5,578 bases of DNA from an uncultured Prevotellaceae bacterium (GCA_946644025.1 CAMPCG010000206.1:1-5578), one strand, 5' to 3'; positions 1-5,496 are shown, counted from the stretch's first letter. The notes: generated by a model not told the origin, from the letters alone. Numbers and translations are program-made.

Positions 1-90
1 GGGAGCGGCTGCGCCGTCGTTTGGTATACCTTGGACTTTTTAAAGTGGACTCATAGATAGAACTCGGATTACTCACTAAAACAAATCAAC
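1..90 (+). other. Leader of the GH2 gene, possibly including the tail of an upstream gene
   Basis: This stretch precedes the first complete gene. All three forward frames are open from the window edge and stop at 43, 56 and 60, so it may hold the last 14-20 codons of an upstream gene, but the true frame cannot be chosen. The frame ending at 56 (ERLRRRLVYLGLFKVDS) is as plausible as the others. The last 20 bases before the start codon are A-rich with no Shine-Dalgarno sequence, as is usual in Bacteroidetes. A weak five-pair inverted repeat, ACTTT/AAAGT, lies at 35-46. No clear -33 TTTG / -7 TAnnTTTG promoter pair is visible. Confidence 0.35.
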
Positions 91-2427
91 ATGACAAACA
101 CAAGATTAGTATGCCTGGCCCTCCTTCTTCTGGCCATGACCGGCGCTGCCTCGGCTCAGCCCCGCACTGGGGTGCTCTTCGACGACAGCTGGCAGTTCAC
201 CCGCAACGGGCAGACCATCGGCGTGGACCTGCCCCACGACTGGGACATCTACGACGCCCCCGACCCCTCCACCGGCGAGACGGGAACGGGCGGAGGATGG
301 TTTCACGGCGGAAAGGCTGAATACCGCAAGACCTTCGCCACTCCACAGGGCGAGCTGGTAAAGCTGCACTTCGAGGGCGTATACCAGCGGGCCGAGGTCT
401 TCGTCAACGGGCAGAAGGCCGGACAGCACGCCTACGGATACACACCGTTCACCGTCGACGTTACACCTTATTTATATCGTGACGCGCGCAAAAACGAGGT
501 GCGCGTCACCGTGGACAACAGTCTGCAGCCCAACTGCCGATGGTACTCGGGCTCGGGCATCTACCGCCACGTGTGGCTCGAGACCATGCCCGCGCTGCAC
601 ATTGCCGAGAACGGCGTCTTCGTCACAACGCCCGAGGTAAAGGCCGACAAGGCCTCAGTAAGGGTGGACGTGACGGTGGCCAACGAGAGCGACCGCGACA
701 GAAACGCAACGCTCGCCGTAGGGAACGCACTGCTGATGGTCAGCGTGCCGGCACGACAGTCGAAGACCGTCACCACGACATACACCGTGAGCAACCCCCG
801 GCTGTGGTCGCCCGACAGCCCTACGCGCTATGAGGCAACGGCAGAGCTGCGCGAGGGCGGCAACACCATTGACCGACAGACAGCGAAGTTCGGCATCCGC
901 TCGTTCTCGTTCGACGCGGAGAGGGGCTTCGTGCTCAACGGCCGGCCCATGCTCCTCAACGGCGCCTGCGTGCACCACGACGACGGCGTGCTCGGAGCCA
1001 TGGCCTTCGACGACGCCGAGACGCGCAAGGTGAGGCTGATGAAGGAGGCCGGATTCAACCTCATTCGCACCAGCCACAACCCCACCACAAGGGCCTTCCT
1101 CGACGCCTGCGACTCGCTCGGGATGCTCGTCATAGGAGAGGCATTCGACGGATGGCGGACGGCAAAGCTGAAGGGCGACTACTCCACGCTCATCGACTCG
1201 TGCTACCGCGAGGACATACAGGCCATGGTGACGCGCGACCGCAACCACCCCAGCATCATAGCCTGGAGCCTGGGCAACGAGGTCATAGAGCGAAAGGAGC
1301 TGCGCGTGGTGCAGACCGCGCGACTGCTGAAGAAGGCCGTGGAGGAAGTGGACCAGACCAGACCCGTCACCGAGGCCCTCTGCGCCTGGGACCGCGACTG
1401 GGAAATCTATGACCCGCACTTCGAGGTGCTCGACGTGGCGGGATATAACTACATGATATTCAAGCACGCCACCGACCACCAGCGCGACCCCAGCCGCGTG
1501 ATGTGGCAGACGGAGAGCTACCCCCGCGACGCCTTCCGAAACTGGGCCACCGTCGCGGACTATCCCTACGTCGTGGGCGACATGGTGTGGACGGGACTTG
1601 ACTACCAGGGCGAGTCGGGCATAGGCCGCTATTACTACGAGGGCGAACGGCCCGGAGAGAGCTTTGCCGAGGGAGGACAGCCCGACTGGCACGGCGCCTA
1701 CTGCGGCGACGTAGACATCACGGGCTGGAGAAAGCCCATCAGCCACTACCGCGAAATACTGTGGAACGCGCCCGAGGGCGGCGGTTCACCCCTACTCTAC
1801 ATGGCGGTGAAGGAGCCCAACGGCTACCATGGCACCATCAAGGAGACGATGTGGAGCGTATGGCCCACGTGGGAGTCGTGGAACTGGCCCGGATGGGAAG
1901 GCAAGCCCATCGACGTCGAGGTATACACCAAGGCTCCCGAGGTGCGGCTCTACCTCAACGACAAGCTCGTAGGCACCAAGAAGGTGAGCCGTGAGACACA
2001 GTTCAAGGCCGTCTTCACAATGCCCTACCAGCCCGGCACACTCCGCGCAGAGACCACGCCAGCACTCAACACCGTCCAGCTATCCACGTCAGGCGCTCCC
2101 GCACGGCTGCGCCTCACCGCCGACAAAGTGACGATCACACCCGACGGGCAGTCGCTCTCGTTCGTCACCGTCGAGGTCACCGACAGTGAGGGCCGCCTCT
2201 GCCCCGACGCCGCCATTACCTGCGAGGCCGCCGTCAAGGGTCAGGGCCGGCTCATGGCCTTCGCCTCTGCCGACATGAAGGACCGCGAGCCTGCCACCTC
2301 GCCGCGCGTCACCACTTGGAAGGGACGAGCCCTCCTCGTAGTCCGCAGCAGCAAGAAGAAAGGCAACATCCAGGTCAGCGTCAAGAGCCAGCTGCCCACG
2401 GCAACCCTCGCCATCAAGTGCAAATAG
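91..2427 (+). CDS. Secreted glycoside hydrolase family 2 enzyme (beta-galactosidase-like)
   Basis: This is a retaining glycosidase expected to cleave terminal beta-linked sugars, most likely beta-galactosides, in the periplasm. Residues 1-22 form a Sec signal peptide with a probable cut after A22 (ASA|Q). A jelly-roll sugar-binding domain covers about 28-165 (LPHDWD, GGGWF, WYSGSGIYRHVWLE). An immunoglobulin-like domain covers about 170-270, and the TIM barrel about 275-570. The barrel contains NLIRTSHNP, the acid/base motif SLGNE with E397, and the probable nucleophile E475 in WQTES. The tail has a DUF4982-like domain (about 600-655) and a GH2 C-terminal domain (about 670-775). At 778 residues it is full length for this multidomain type. 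The ATG at 91 is chosen because it begins the signal peptide and follows an A-rich leader. It is probably expressed with the second glycosidase downstream on the same strand. Substrate is not settled: related GH2 enzymes act on beta-glucuronides or beta-mannosides. Confidence 0.93.
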   Translation: MTNTRLVCLALLLLAMTGAASAQPRTGVLFDDSWQFTRNGQTIGVDLPHDWDIYDAPDPSTGETGTGGGWFHGGKAEYRKTFATPQGELVKLHFEGVYQRAEVFVNGQKAGQHAYGYTPFTVDVTPYLYRDARKNEVRVTVDNSLQPNCRWYSGSGIYRHVWLETMPALHIAENGVFVTTPEVKADKASVRVDVTVANESDRDRNATLAVGNALLMVSVPARQSKTVTTTYTVSNPRLWSPDSPTRYEATAELREGGNTIDRQTAKFGIRSFSFDAERGFVLNGRPMLLNGACVHHDDGVLGAMAFDDAETRKVRLMKEAGFNLIRTSHNPTTRAFLDACDSLGMLVIGEAFDGWRTAKLKGDYSTLIDSCYREDIQAMVTRDRNHPSIIAWSLGNEVIERKELRVVQTARLLKKAVEEVDQTRPVTEALCAWDRDWEIYDPHFEVLDVAGYNYMIFKHATDHQRDPSRVMWQTESYPRDAFRNWATVADYPYVVGDMVWTGLDYQGESGIGRYYYEGERPGESFAEGGQPDWHGAYCGDVDITGWRKPISHYREILWNAPEGGGSPLLYMAVKEPNGYHGTIKETMWSVWPTWESWNWPGWEGKPIDVEVYTKAPEVRLYLNDKLVGTKKVSRETQFKAVFTMPYQPGTLRAETTPALNTVQLSTSGAPARLRLTADKVTITPDGQSLSFVTVEVTDSEGRLCPDAAITCEAAVKGQGRLMAFASADMKDREPATSPRVTTWKGRALLVVRSSKKKGNIQVSVKSQLPTATLAIKCK

Positions 2428-2430
2428 CCT

Positions 2431-2452
2431 GAATGTCCCGTCTCTTTATAGT
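2431..2452 (+). repeat. 22-bp flank repeat, copy 1
   Basis: This 22-bp block begins GAATGTCCCG and ends CTTTATAGT. It recurs without mismatch at 2604-2625, and each copy sits one base before a 45-bp hairpin unit. This copy starts three bases after the stop codon of the GH2 gene. Together the two copies show that the repeat region grew by duplicating a larger block, not only the 45-bp unit. Confidence 0.9.
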
Positions 2453-2453
2453 G

Positions 2454-2588
2454 AACGCCATCATTCATTTCGTTTATTGTGCGGCCTGCGAGGCCGCCAA
2501 CGCCATCATTCATTTCGTTTATTGTGCGGCCTGCGAGGCCGCCAACGCCATCATTCATTTCGTTTATTGTGCGGCCTGCGAGGCCGCC
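2454..2588 (+). repeat. Tandem array of three identical 45-bp units with GC-rich hairpins
   Basis: Three perfect head-to-tail copies lie at 2454-2498, 2499-2543 and 2544-2588. Each begins AACGCCATCATTCATTTCG and ends with the palindrome GCGGCCT-GCG-AGGCCGC, a seven-pair stem with a three-base loop (2481-2497, 2526-2542 and 2571-2587). The unit has no stop codon in any forward frame, and 45 is a multiple of three, so it would not break a gene it expanded in. No T-run follows the hairpins, so these are not typical terminators. They may stabilise or process the mRNA between the two glycosidase genes, or they may be selfish or slippage-derived repeats. Confidence 0.95.
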
Positions 2589-2603
2589 AACGCCATCAAG
2601 CCC
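2589..2603 (+). repeat. Truncated 45-bp unit and junction sequence
   Basis: The first ten bases repeat the start of the 45-bp unit (AACGCCATCA), then the sequence changes to AGCCC and leads into the second 22-bp flank. The ten bases CGCCATCAAG at 2591-2600 also occur at 2409-2418, in the last codons of the GH2 gene. This suggests that the duplicated block began inside the 3' end of that gene. Confidence 0.6.
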
Positions 2604-2625
2604 GAATGTCCCGTCTCTTTATAGT
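2604..2625 (+). repeat. 22-bp flank repeat, copy 2
   Basis: This is an exact second copy of the block at 2431-2452. It again precedes a 45-bp hairpin unit by one base, which is C here and G in the first copy. Confidence 0.9.
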
Positions 2626-2626
2626 C

Positions 2627-2678
2627 AACGCCATCATTCATTTCGTTTATTGTGCGGCCTGCGAGGCCGCCAACGCCA
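2627..2678 (+). repeat. Fourth 45-bp hairpin unit plus a 7-bp partial unit
   Basis: Positions 2627-2671 are identical to the three units of the upstream array, with the hairpin at 2654-2670. The seven bases AACGCCA at 2672-2678 begin a further unit that is cut off. The repeat ends only nine bases before the start codon of the second glycosidase, so the hairpin would lie about 17 bases from the site of translation initiation. Confidence 0.92.
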
Positions 2679-2687
2679 AGTAAAAAA

Positions 2688-4391
2688 ATGATTAAACGTA
2701 TCATCTGTCACCTGTCGCTCCTCCTGGCTCTGGCAGCAAACGCTCAGACGGAGGACCTCTACATTCTCGGTGGCGAACTGAGCAACTCGGCGGCAACATC
2801 GGCCCCCGACATCGAAGAGGTGCTCCCCCGCATGAAGACCCTGGGGCTGAACACCGTGCTCGTGCCCGTCTACTGGGAACTGCTCGAACCGACGGAGGGG
2901 CAGATGGACTTCACGCTCGTGGACTGCATCATCGACGTGGCCCGCCGCCAGGGACTGAAAATCGTGCCCCTGTGGTTCGGGGCGTGGAAGAACAGCATGT
3001 CGTGCTACGCCCCGGCGTGGTTCAAGCGCGACGTGAAGCGATTCCCCCGCGCCGTCACGGCCGAGGGAAAGCCGCTGGAGATAGCATCGTGCTTCAGCAA
3101 CAACGTGCTGCAGGCCGACCTGAAGGCCTTCTCGGCACTCATGAGCCACATTGCCGAGAAAGACCCACAGCGCGACGTGGTCATCATGATGCAGATAGAA
3201 AACGAGATAGGGATGCTCGAGTCGGCACGCGACCACTCGCCGCTGGCCCAGAAAGCCTACCGCCAGCCAGTGCCGCCGGCACTGCTCAAAGCCCTGAAAA
3301 GCCTCCCCCTTCGGGAAGAGCCCGGTGGGATGGCGAGCCATAAAAGCCTCCCCCTTCGGGGGGAGGTTGGTGGGGGCCAGGAGGTTGGTGGGGGCTTTGG
3401 TGGGGGCCCCTGGGCTGACGTCTTCGGCACCGACCGCTATGCCGACGAGAAGTTCATGGCCTGGCACTACGCCAGCTACGTGGAGCACCTGGCACAGGCG
3501 GCACGACGCATACACGACATGCCCCTCTACGTCAACGCTGCCATGAACAGCCGCGGACGCAAACCGGGCGAATATCCCTCGGCTGGACCCCTGGCCCACC
3601 TGGCCGACATCTGGAAAACTGCCGCACCCAGCATCGACTTGCTCGCTCCCGACATCTACGACACGGGCTTCAAGGCATGGGCAGCGCAGTATGCCATGCC
3701 ACAAAGGCCGCAGGACGGCGGAAAGGTGAAGAACCGACTGTTCATCCCCGAGAGCCGGTGCTGCGAGAACAGCGGCGTGAGGGCACTCTATGCCTTCGGC
3801 GAGCACCAGGCCATCGGCTTCTCGCCCTTCGCCATAGACCAGGCCAGCAAAAGCGAGACCGAATCGGTGACACAGGCCTACAACCTCCTGCGACAAGTAC
3901 ACGCCGTGAAGCAGCAGAACTCATGGGGACTGCTCTTCGACCAGGAAGACCGCGAGCGCGTCATAGACGACGAGGGCGTGGTCATCACCTGCCGGCACTA
4001 CTTCACACTGCCATGGGACGCGCGCGCCACCGACGGCTCCACATGGGCCGAAGGCGGAGCCATGCTCATACGTCTGGGCCTGCACGACTACCTGCTGGCG
4101 GGCAGCGGCGTGGTCGTAGACTTCAAGACACGCACGGAGAAACAGCAGGAACAGCAGAAGAAGCTGGGCGAAGACGGATTCGCCGAGGCCGCCACCACGC
4201 CATCCGCTGCCTCAACTACCTTCAGCGGACAGCGCCTCGGCCTCCTCGCCGTAGACGAGGTCTCCATCGGCCCCGACGGCCAGATGAAATACCTCCGCCG
4301 CCACAACGGCGACCAGAGCCACCAGGGCCGCCACGCCCGCATCAGCGTAGGCGAATGGAAAATTCTCCACATACAGCTCTACGAATACTGA
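2688..4391 (+). CDS. Secreted GH35/GH42-like beta-galactosidase with DUF5597-type C-terminus
   Basis: This is a predicted periplasmic retaining glycosidase, probably a beta-galactosidase, working on the same glycan as the GH2 enzyme. Residues 1-19 form a Sec signal peptide (ANA|Q). A TIM barrel runs from about 25 to 385. LNTVLVPVYWELLEPTEG (54-71) is the GH35/42-like N-terminal signature, E173 in QIENEIG is the expected acid/base, and E355 in FIPESR is the expected nucleophile. The C-terminal part (about 405-567) resembles DUF5597, ending NGDQSHQGRHARI and LHIQLYEY. The ATG at 2688 is chosen because it starts the signal peptide. A GTG at 2652 would extend the frame into the repeat array and bury that peptide. 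There is no Shine-Dalgarno site, only an A-run. Residues 204-241 are a low-complexity insertion encoded by a palindromic DNA repeat, between the two catalytic glutamates. The frame is intact, so the gene may still be functional. The linker at about 483-515 also looks expanded (KQQEQQKK). Confidence 0.9.
   Translation: MIKRIICHLSLLLALAANAQTEDLYILGGELSNSAATSAPDIEEVLPRMKTLGLNTVLVPVYWELLEPTEGQMDFTLVDCIIDVARRQGLKIVPLWFGAWKNSMSCYAPAWFKRDVKRFPRAVTAEGKPLEIASCFSNNVLQADLKAFSALMSHIAEKDPQRDVVIMMQIENEIGMLESARDHSPLAQKAYRQPVPPALLKALKSLPLREEPGGMASHKSLPLRGEVGGGQEVGGGFGGGPWADVFGTDRYADEKFMAWHYASYVEHLAQAARRIHDMPLYVNAAMNSRGRKPGEYPSAGPLAHLADIWKTAAPSIDLLAPDIYDTGFKAWAAQYAMPQRPQDGGKVKNRLFIPESRCCENSGVRALYAFGEHQAIGFSPFAIDQASKSETESVTQAYNLLRQVHAVKQQNSWGLLFDQEDRERVIDDEGVVITCRHYFTLPWDARATDGSTWAEGGAMLIRLGLHDYLLAGSGVVVDFKTRTEKQQEQQKKLGEDGFAEAATTPSAASTTFSGQRLGLLAVDEVSIGPDGQMKYLRRHNGDQSHQGRHARISVGEWKILHIQLYEY
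3297..3410 (+). repeat. In-frame palindromic/G-rich repeat insertion inside the glycosidase gene
   Basis: These 114 bp equal exactly 38 codons (K204 to P241) and look unlike the surrounding gene. Two 19-bp copies of AAAAGCCTCCCCCTTCGGG start 45 bp apart, at 3297 and 3342. The first is followed by a degraded segment. The second runs into a G-rich tail with GGTGGGGGC at 3369, 3387 and 3399. The translation is KSLPLREEPGGMASH, then KSLPLRGEVGGG, then further EVGGG and GGG units. Periods of 45, 18 and 12 bp are all multiples of three. C-rich/G-rich elements around CTCCCCCTTCGGGGGGAG recur in Bacteroidetes genomes from what I recall, mostly between genes. Here one appears to be tolerated as protein. 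Confidence 0.85.
3347..3366 (+). repeat. Perfect 8-bp hairpin with TTCG loop
   Basis: The stem CCTCCCCC pairs with GGGGGAGG around a TTCG tetraloop closed by C-G, which is the unusually stable cUUCGg form in RNA. It is the core of the inserted repeat and lies inside translated mRNA. The equivalent hairpin in the first repeat copy (3302-3321) has lost most pairing on its right arm. Confidence 0.85.
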
Positions 4392-4404
4392 CAAGACTCC
4401 CTAG

Positions 4405-4437
4405 GCATTGCGGAAGAAGTATTACGAATCAAAATAG
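4405..4437 (+). pseudogene. Remnant of a HigB-like toxin gene (last ten codons)
   Basis: The frame immediately before the antitoxin reads ALRKKYYESK and a stop. This resembles the usual C-terminal helix of Gp49-like HigB toxins of Bacteroidetes, which end in patterns such as I/L-R-K-x-Y-F/Y-E-x-K (from memory of the family). The TAG stop at 4435-4437 overlaps the Shine-Dalgarno site of the antitoxin and lies nine bases before its ATG, as expected for an intact higBA operon. A TAG at 4402-4404 closes the frame on the left, and the glycosidase stop is at 4391, so no room is left for the rest of the toxin. The piece is short, so chance similarity cannot be excluded. Confidence 0.5.
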
Positions 4438-4442
4438 GAGGT
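4436..4442 (+). promoter_or_regulatory. Strong Shine-Dalgarno site for the antitoxin gene
   Basis: AGGAGGT lies four bases before the ATG at 4447. Such a near-perfect site is unusual in Bacteroidetes and is absent from the other plus-strand genes here. It fixes the start of the antitoxin and fits a gene that evolved as the second member of a tightly spaced operon. Confidence 0.85.
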
Positions 4443-4446
4443 AACT

Positions 4447-4767
4447 ATGGCAATGAAACTTCACAGCTTAGACGAATTGACTGACAGGTACATCGGACCA
4501 GTTGGAACACCCAAGCGCGATGAATTCGAGAGCAAACTTGCCGAAGAACTGCACGCCTACCACGTTGGTGAAGCCATCAGGAAAGCAAGAGAGGCACAGC
4601 AGCTCACACAGGCACAATTGGGCGAGAAAATGGGAGTGCAGAGGGCACAGGTTTGCCGCATAGAAAGCGGAAAGAGCATCACCCTGGCCTCTATGATGCG
4701 GGCCTTCCGCGCAATGGGTGTACAGGTGGCACTCGACATGAAAGGCATAGGAACGGTGGCTCTCTAA
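4447..4767 (+). CDS. higA: HigA-type XRE-family antitoxin, without its toxin
   Basis: This is a 106-residue helix-turn-helix protein. In intact systems such proteins bind and neutralise a HigB ribonuclease and repress their own operon. The N-terminal 40 residues (LDELTDRYIGPVGTPKRDEFE) match the extension typical of Bacteroidetes HigA antitoxins. The HTH_3 domain covers about 41-97, with TQAQLGEKM (54-62) and VQRAQVCRIESG (64-75) as the helix-turn-helix. The start is fixed by the Shine-Dalgarno site. No toxin gene lies on either side on this strand, only a ten-codon remnant upstream. No terminator separates it from the glycosidase, so it may now be transcribed by read-through from that operon. 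Codon use is less GC-rich than in the glycosidases, which fits acquired DNA. A free-standing regulatory role is possible. Confidence 0.88.
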   Translation: MAMKLHSLDELTDRYIGPVGTPKRDEFESKLAEELHAYHVGEAIRKAREAQQLTQAQLGEKMGVQRAQVCRIESGKSITLASMMRAFRAMGVQVALDMKGIGTVAL

Positions 4768-4802
4768 ATTCACCTACTGCCAGTCTTTCCCTTCATCAAA
4801 AC
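4768..4802 (+). promoter_or_regulatory. 3' untranslated segment able to pair with the terminator hairpin
   Basis: CACCTACTG at 4771-4779 is the exact reverse complement of CAGTAGGTG at 4823-4831. The latter forms part of the loop and the start of the right arm of the following hairpin, so the two structures exclude each other. This nine-pair match may be chance or may be an alternative, weaker fold. Confidence 0.35.
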
Positions 4803-4844
4803 AGCCGATGGCCTGCACCTCTCAGTAGGTGCAGGCCATCGGCT
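4803..4844. terminator. Perfect 18-bp hairpin between convergent genes
   Basis: AGCCGATGGCCTGCACCT (4803-4820) pairs without mismatch with 4827-4844 around the loop CTCAGT. It lies 35 bp after the antitoxin stop and 67 bp beyond the convergent toxin stop. On the minus strand the stem is followed by GTTTTG. On the plus strand it is followed by TTCCTCG. Neither T-run is strong, but the length and position suggest a bidirectional terminator. The rest of the gap, 4845-4911, shows nothing notable. Confidence 0.75.
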
Positions 4845-4911
4845 TTCCTCGTTCAGTAGCATCCTGCCACCGTCAGGGCGATGGAGACGAGAGAGATTAT
4901 TCAGTCCTGCG

Positions 4912-5184
4912 CTATTTGTCGTCGTAATGACCGTAGGAAGAGAGAACTAGAACCACGACCTCTGTGTCGAAGATACAATAGAACATACGGTGCTTTTTCG
5001 TCAGTTCGCGACTCCATCTGTTTTCTGGCTTGCCTTTCAAAGGCTCTGGATGCCCTGTTCCTGTCTTTGGATGCTCAGCCAGTTCTGCAATGAAACGTAA
5101 AGCCTTCTGATAAACTTTAGGCTCACTTTTCATCAACTTCACGAGGTCGGCCTGTGCATCTGGCGTGAAATCTACATTATACAT
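4912..5184 (-). CDS. yoeB: YoeB/Txe-family endoribonuclease toxin
   Basis: This is a 90-residue RelE-superfamily toxin that should cut mRNA at the ribosome when not held by its antitoxin. It starts MYNVDFTPDAQADLVKL, carries the family core TGTGHPEPLKG, W57-S58-R59 and KKHRMFY, and ends YGHYDDK. By comparison with E. coli YoeB, the likely catalytic residues are E47, R59 or R66, H86 and Y87, all present. The ATG at 5184 is preferred over an in-frame GTG at 5193. An AGAAGG site lies ten bases before the ATG but only one base before the GTG, and homologues usually begin MYNV. The start overlaps the end of the antitoxin gene by eight bases, so translation is probably coupled. Full length, with no visible damage. 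Confidence 0.92.
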   Translation of the reverse strand: MYNVDFTPDAQADLVKLMKSEPKVYQKALRFIAELAEHPKTGTGHPEPLKGKPENRWSRELTKKHRMFYCIFDTEVVVLVLSSYGHYDDK

Positions 5185-5443
5185 CGTGGCCACACCTTCT
5201 TAACATGTCGGTAACAGACTCTCCTGGCATGAGACGGACATAACGCCCCTGCCGATAATCCTCCTCGCCTTTTTCCAGTTTGGTTAGGAATTCTTCCTTT
5301 GTCATCAGCGTGGGGTCGTTCTTTTCCTTCACAAGGCGAGCCACGTATTTGGCAAGTCGGGTCATAAGCTGCTTGCTATCGGCTATGGCTCCAATGTTTT
5401 GCCACAGCTGAGTGTTCATTGCGTCGATTTGTAGTGCGGTCAT
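5177..5443 (-). CDS. Antitoxin partner of the YoeB-like toxin
   Basis: This 88-residue protein precedes the toxin, the usual antitoxin-first order, and should bind and neutralise it and help repress the operon. It resembles small antitoxins found beside Txe/YoeB genes in Bacteroidetes: a helical N-terminus (TALQIDAMNTQLWQNIGAIAD), the segment DPTLMTKEEF (43-52), and an acidic, probably flexible C-terminus ending LRRCGHDV that would wrap the toxin. I assign the role mainly from position and this resemblance. No classical DNA-binding motif is obvious. The ATG at 5443 is chosen over an in-frame TTG at 5455, which would add only four residues. There is no Shine-Dalgarno site, and the leader is AT-rich. 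The start lies 21 bp from a terminator hairpin, so its promoter must overlap or lie beyond that hairpin. Confidence 0.82.
   Translation of the reverse strand: MTALQIDAMNTQLWQNIGAIADSKQLMTRLAKYVARLVKEKNDPTLMTKEEFLTKLEKGEEDYRQGRYVRLMPGESVTDMLRRCGHDV
5195..5200 (-). promoter_or_regulatory. Ribosome binding site of the toxin gene
   Basis: AGAAGG on the minus strand lies within the last codons of the antitoxin, ten bases before the toxin ATG at 5184. It decides between the two possible toxin starts. Confidence 0.6.
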
Positions 5444-5445
5444 CT

Positions 5446-5456
5446 GAATAAACAAT
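5446..5456 (+). repeat. 11-bp direct repeat, copy 1
   Basis: GAATAAACAAT here recurs exactly 50 bp away at 5496-5506, and the two copies flank the terminator hairpin. This copy lies just upstream of the antitoxin start. The pair could be operator or promoter half-sites, or the trace of a small duplication. Confidence 0.75.
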
Positions 5457-5458
5457 TT

Positions 5459-5496
5459 AAAAAACCACCGTCGGCTTAATCATAAACCGACGGTGG
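5459..5496 (-). terminator. Rho-independent terminator of the rightmost minus-strand gene
   Basis: CCACCGTCGG (5465-5474) pairs with CCGACGGTGG (5487-5496). The 12-base loop can extend the stem by three more pairs after one mismatch. Read on the minus strand, the stem is followed at once by six T residues (5464-5459). It lies 12 bp past the stop of the partial gene and 21 bp before the antitoxin start. No T-run follows on the plus strand, so it works in one direction. Confidence 0.88.

Noticed and set aside
27..34. TACCTTGG as a possible Bacteroidetes -7 box (TAnnTTTG)
   Set aside because: It has one mismatch, and no TTTG is found at the expected distance upstream.
655..1746. A 363-codon open frame antisense to the GH2 gene
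   Set aside because: It is a GC-driven shadow of the catalytic domain, with low-complexity valine- and alanine-rich translation and no motif.
2433..2624. A 63-codon open frame through the hairpin repeats, encoding repeated NAIIHFVYCAACEAA
   Set aside because: All three forward frames are open only because the 45-bp unit has no stop codon. There is no start signal or codon bias, and no family is recognisable.
2454..2671. Resemblance of the 45-bp units to a CRISPR array
   Set aside because: The units adjoin with no unique spacers, and no cas gene is present.
2652..2687. An N-terminal extension of the second glycosidase from a GTG inside the repeat array
   Set aside because: It would place repeat-encoded residues in front of an otherwise typical signal peptide. 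The ATG at 2688 gives a normal exported protein.
2634..3902. A long open frame of 422 codons antisense to the second glycosidase
   Set aside because: Long antisense frames are expected opposite GC-rich genes. It shows no recognisable family and lies across a convincing catalytic domain on the other strand.
3677..4444. A 255-codon plus-strand frame overlapping the second glycosidase
   Set aside because: It is very rich in arginine, as expected from the shifted frame of a GC-rich gene, and overlaps the DUF5597-type domain.
4881..5093. A 70-codon plus-strand frame opposite the YoeB-like toxin
   Set aside because: It is antisense to a well-supported toxin gene and has no recognisable features.
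5185..5193. GTG at 5193 as the toxin start, adding three residues
   Set aside because: The AGAAGG site is only one base from it, and the family normally starts at the MYNV methionine.
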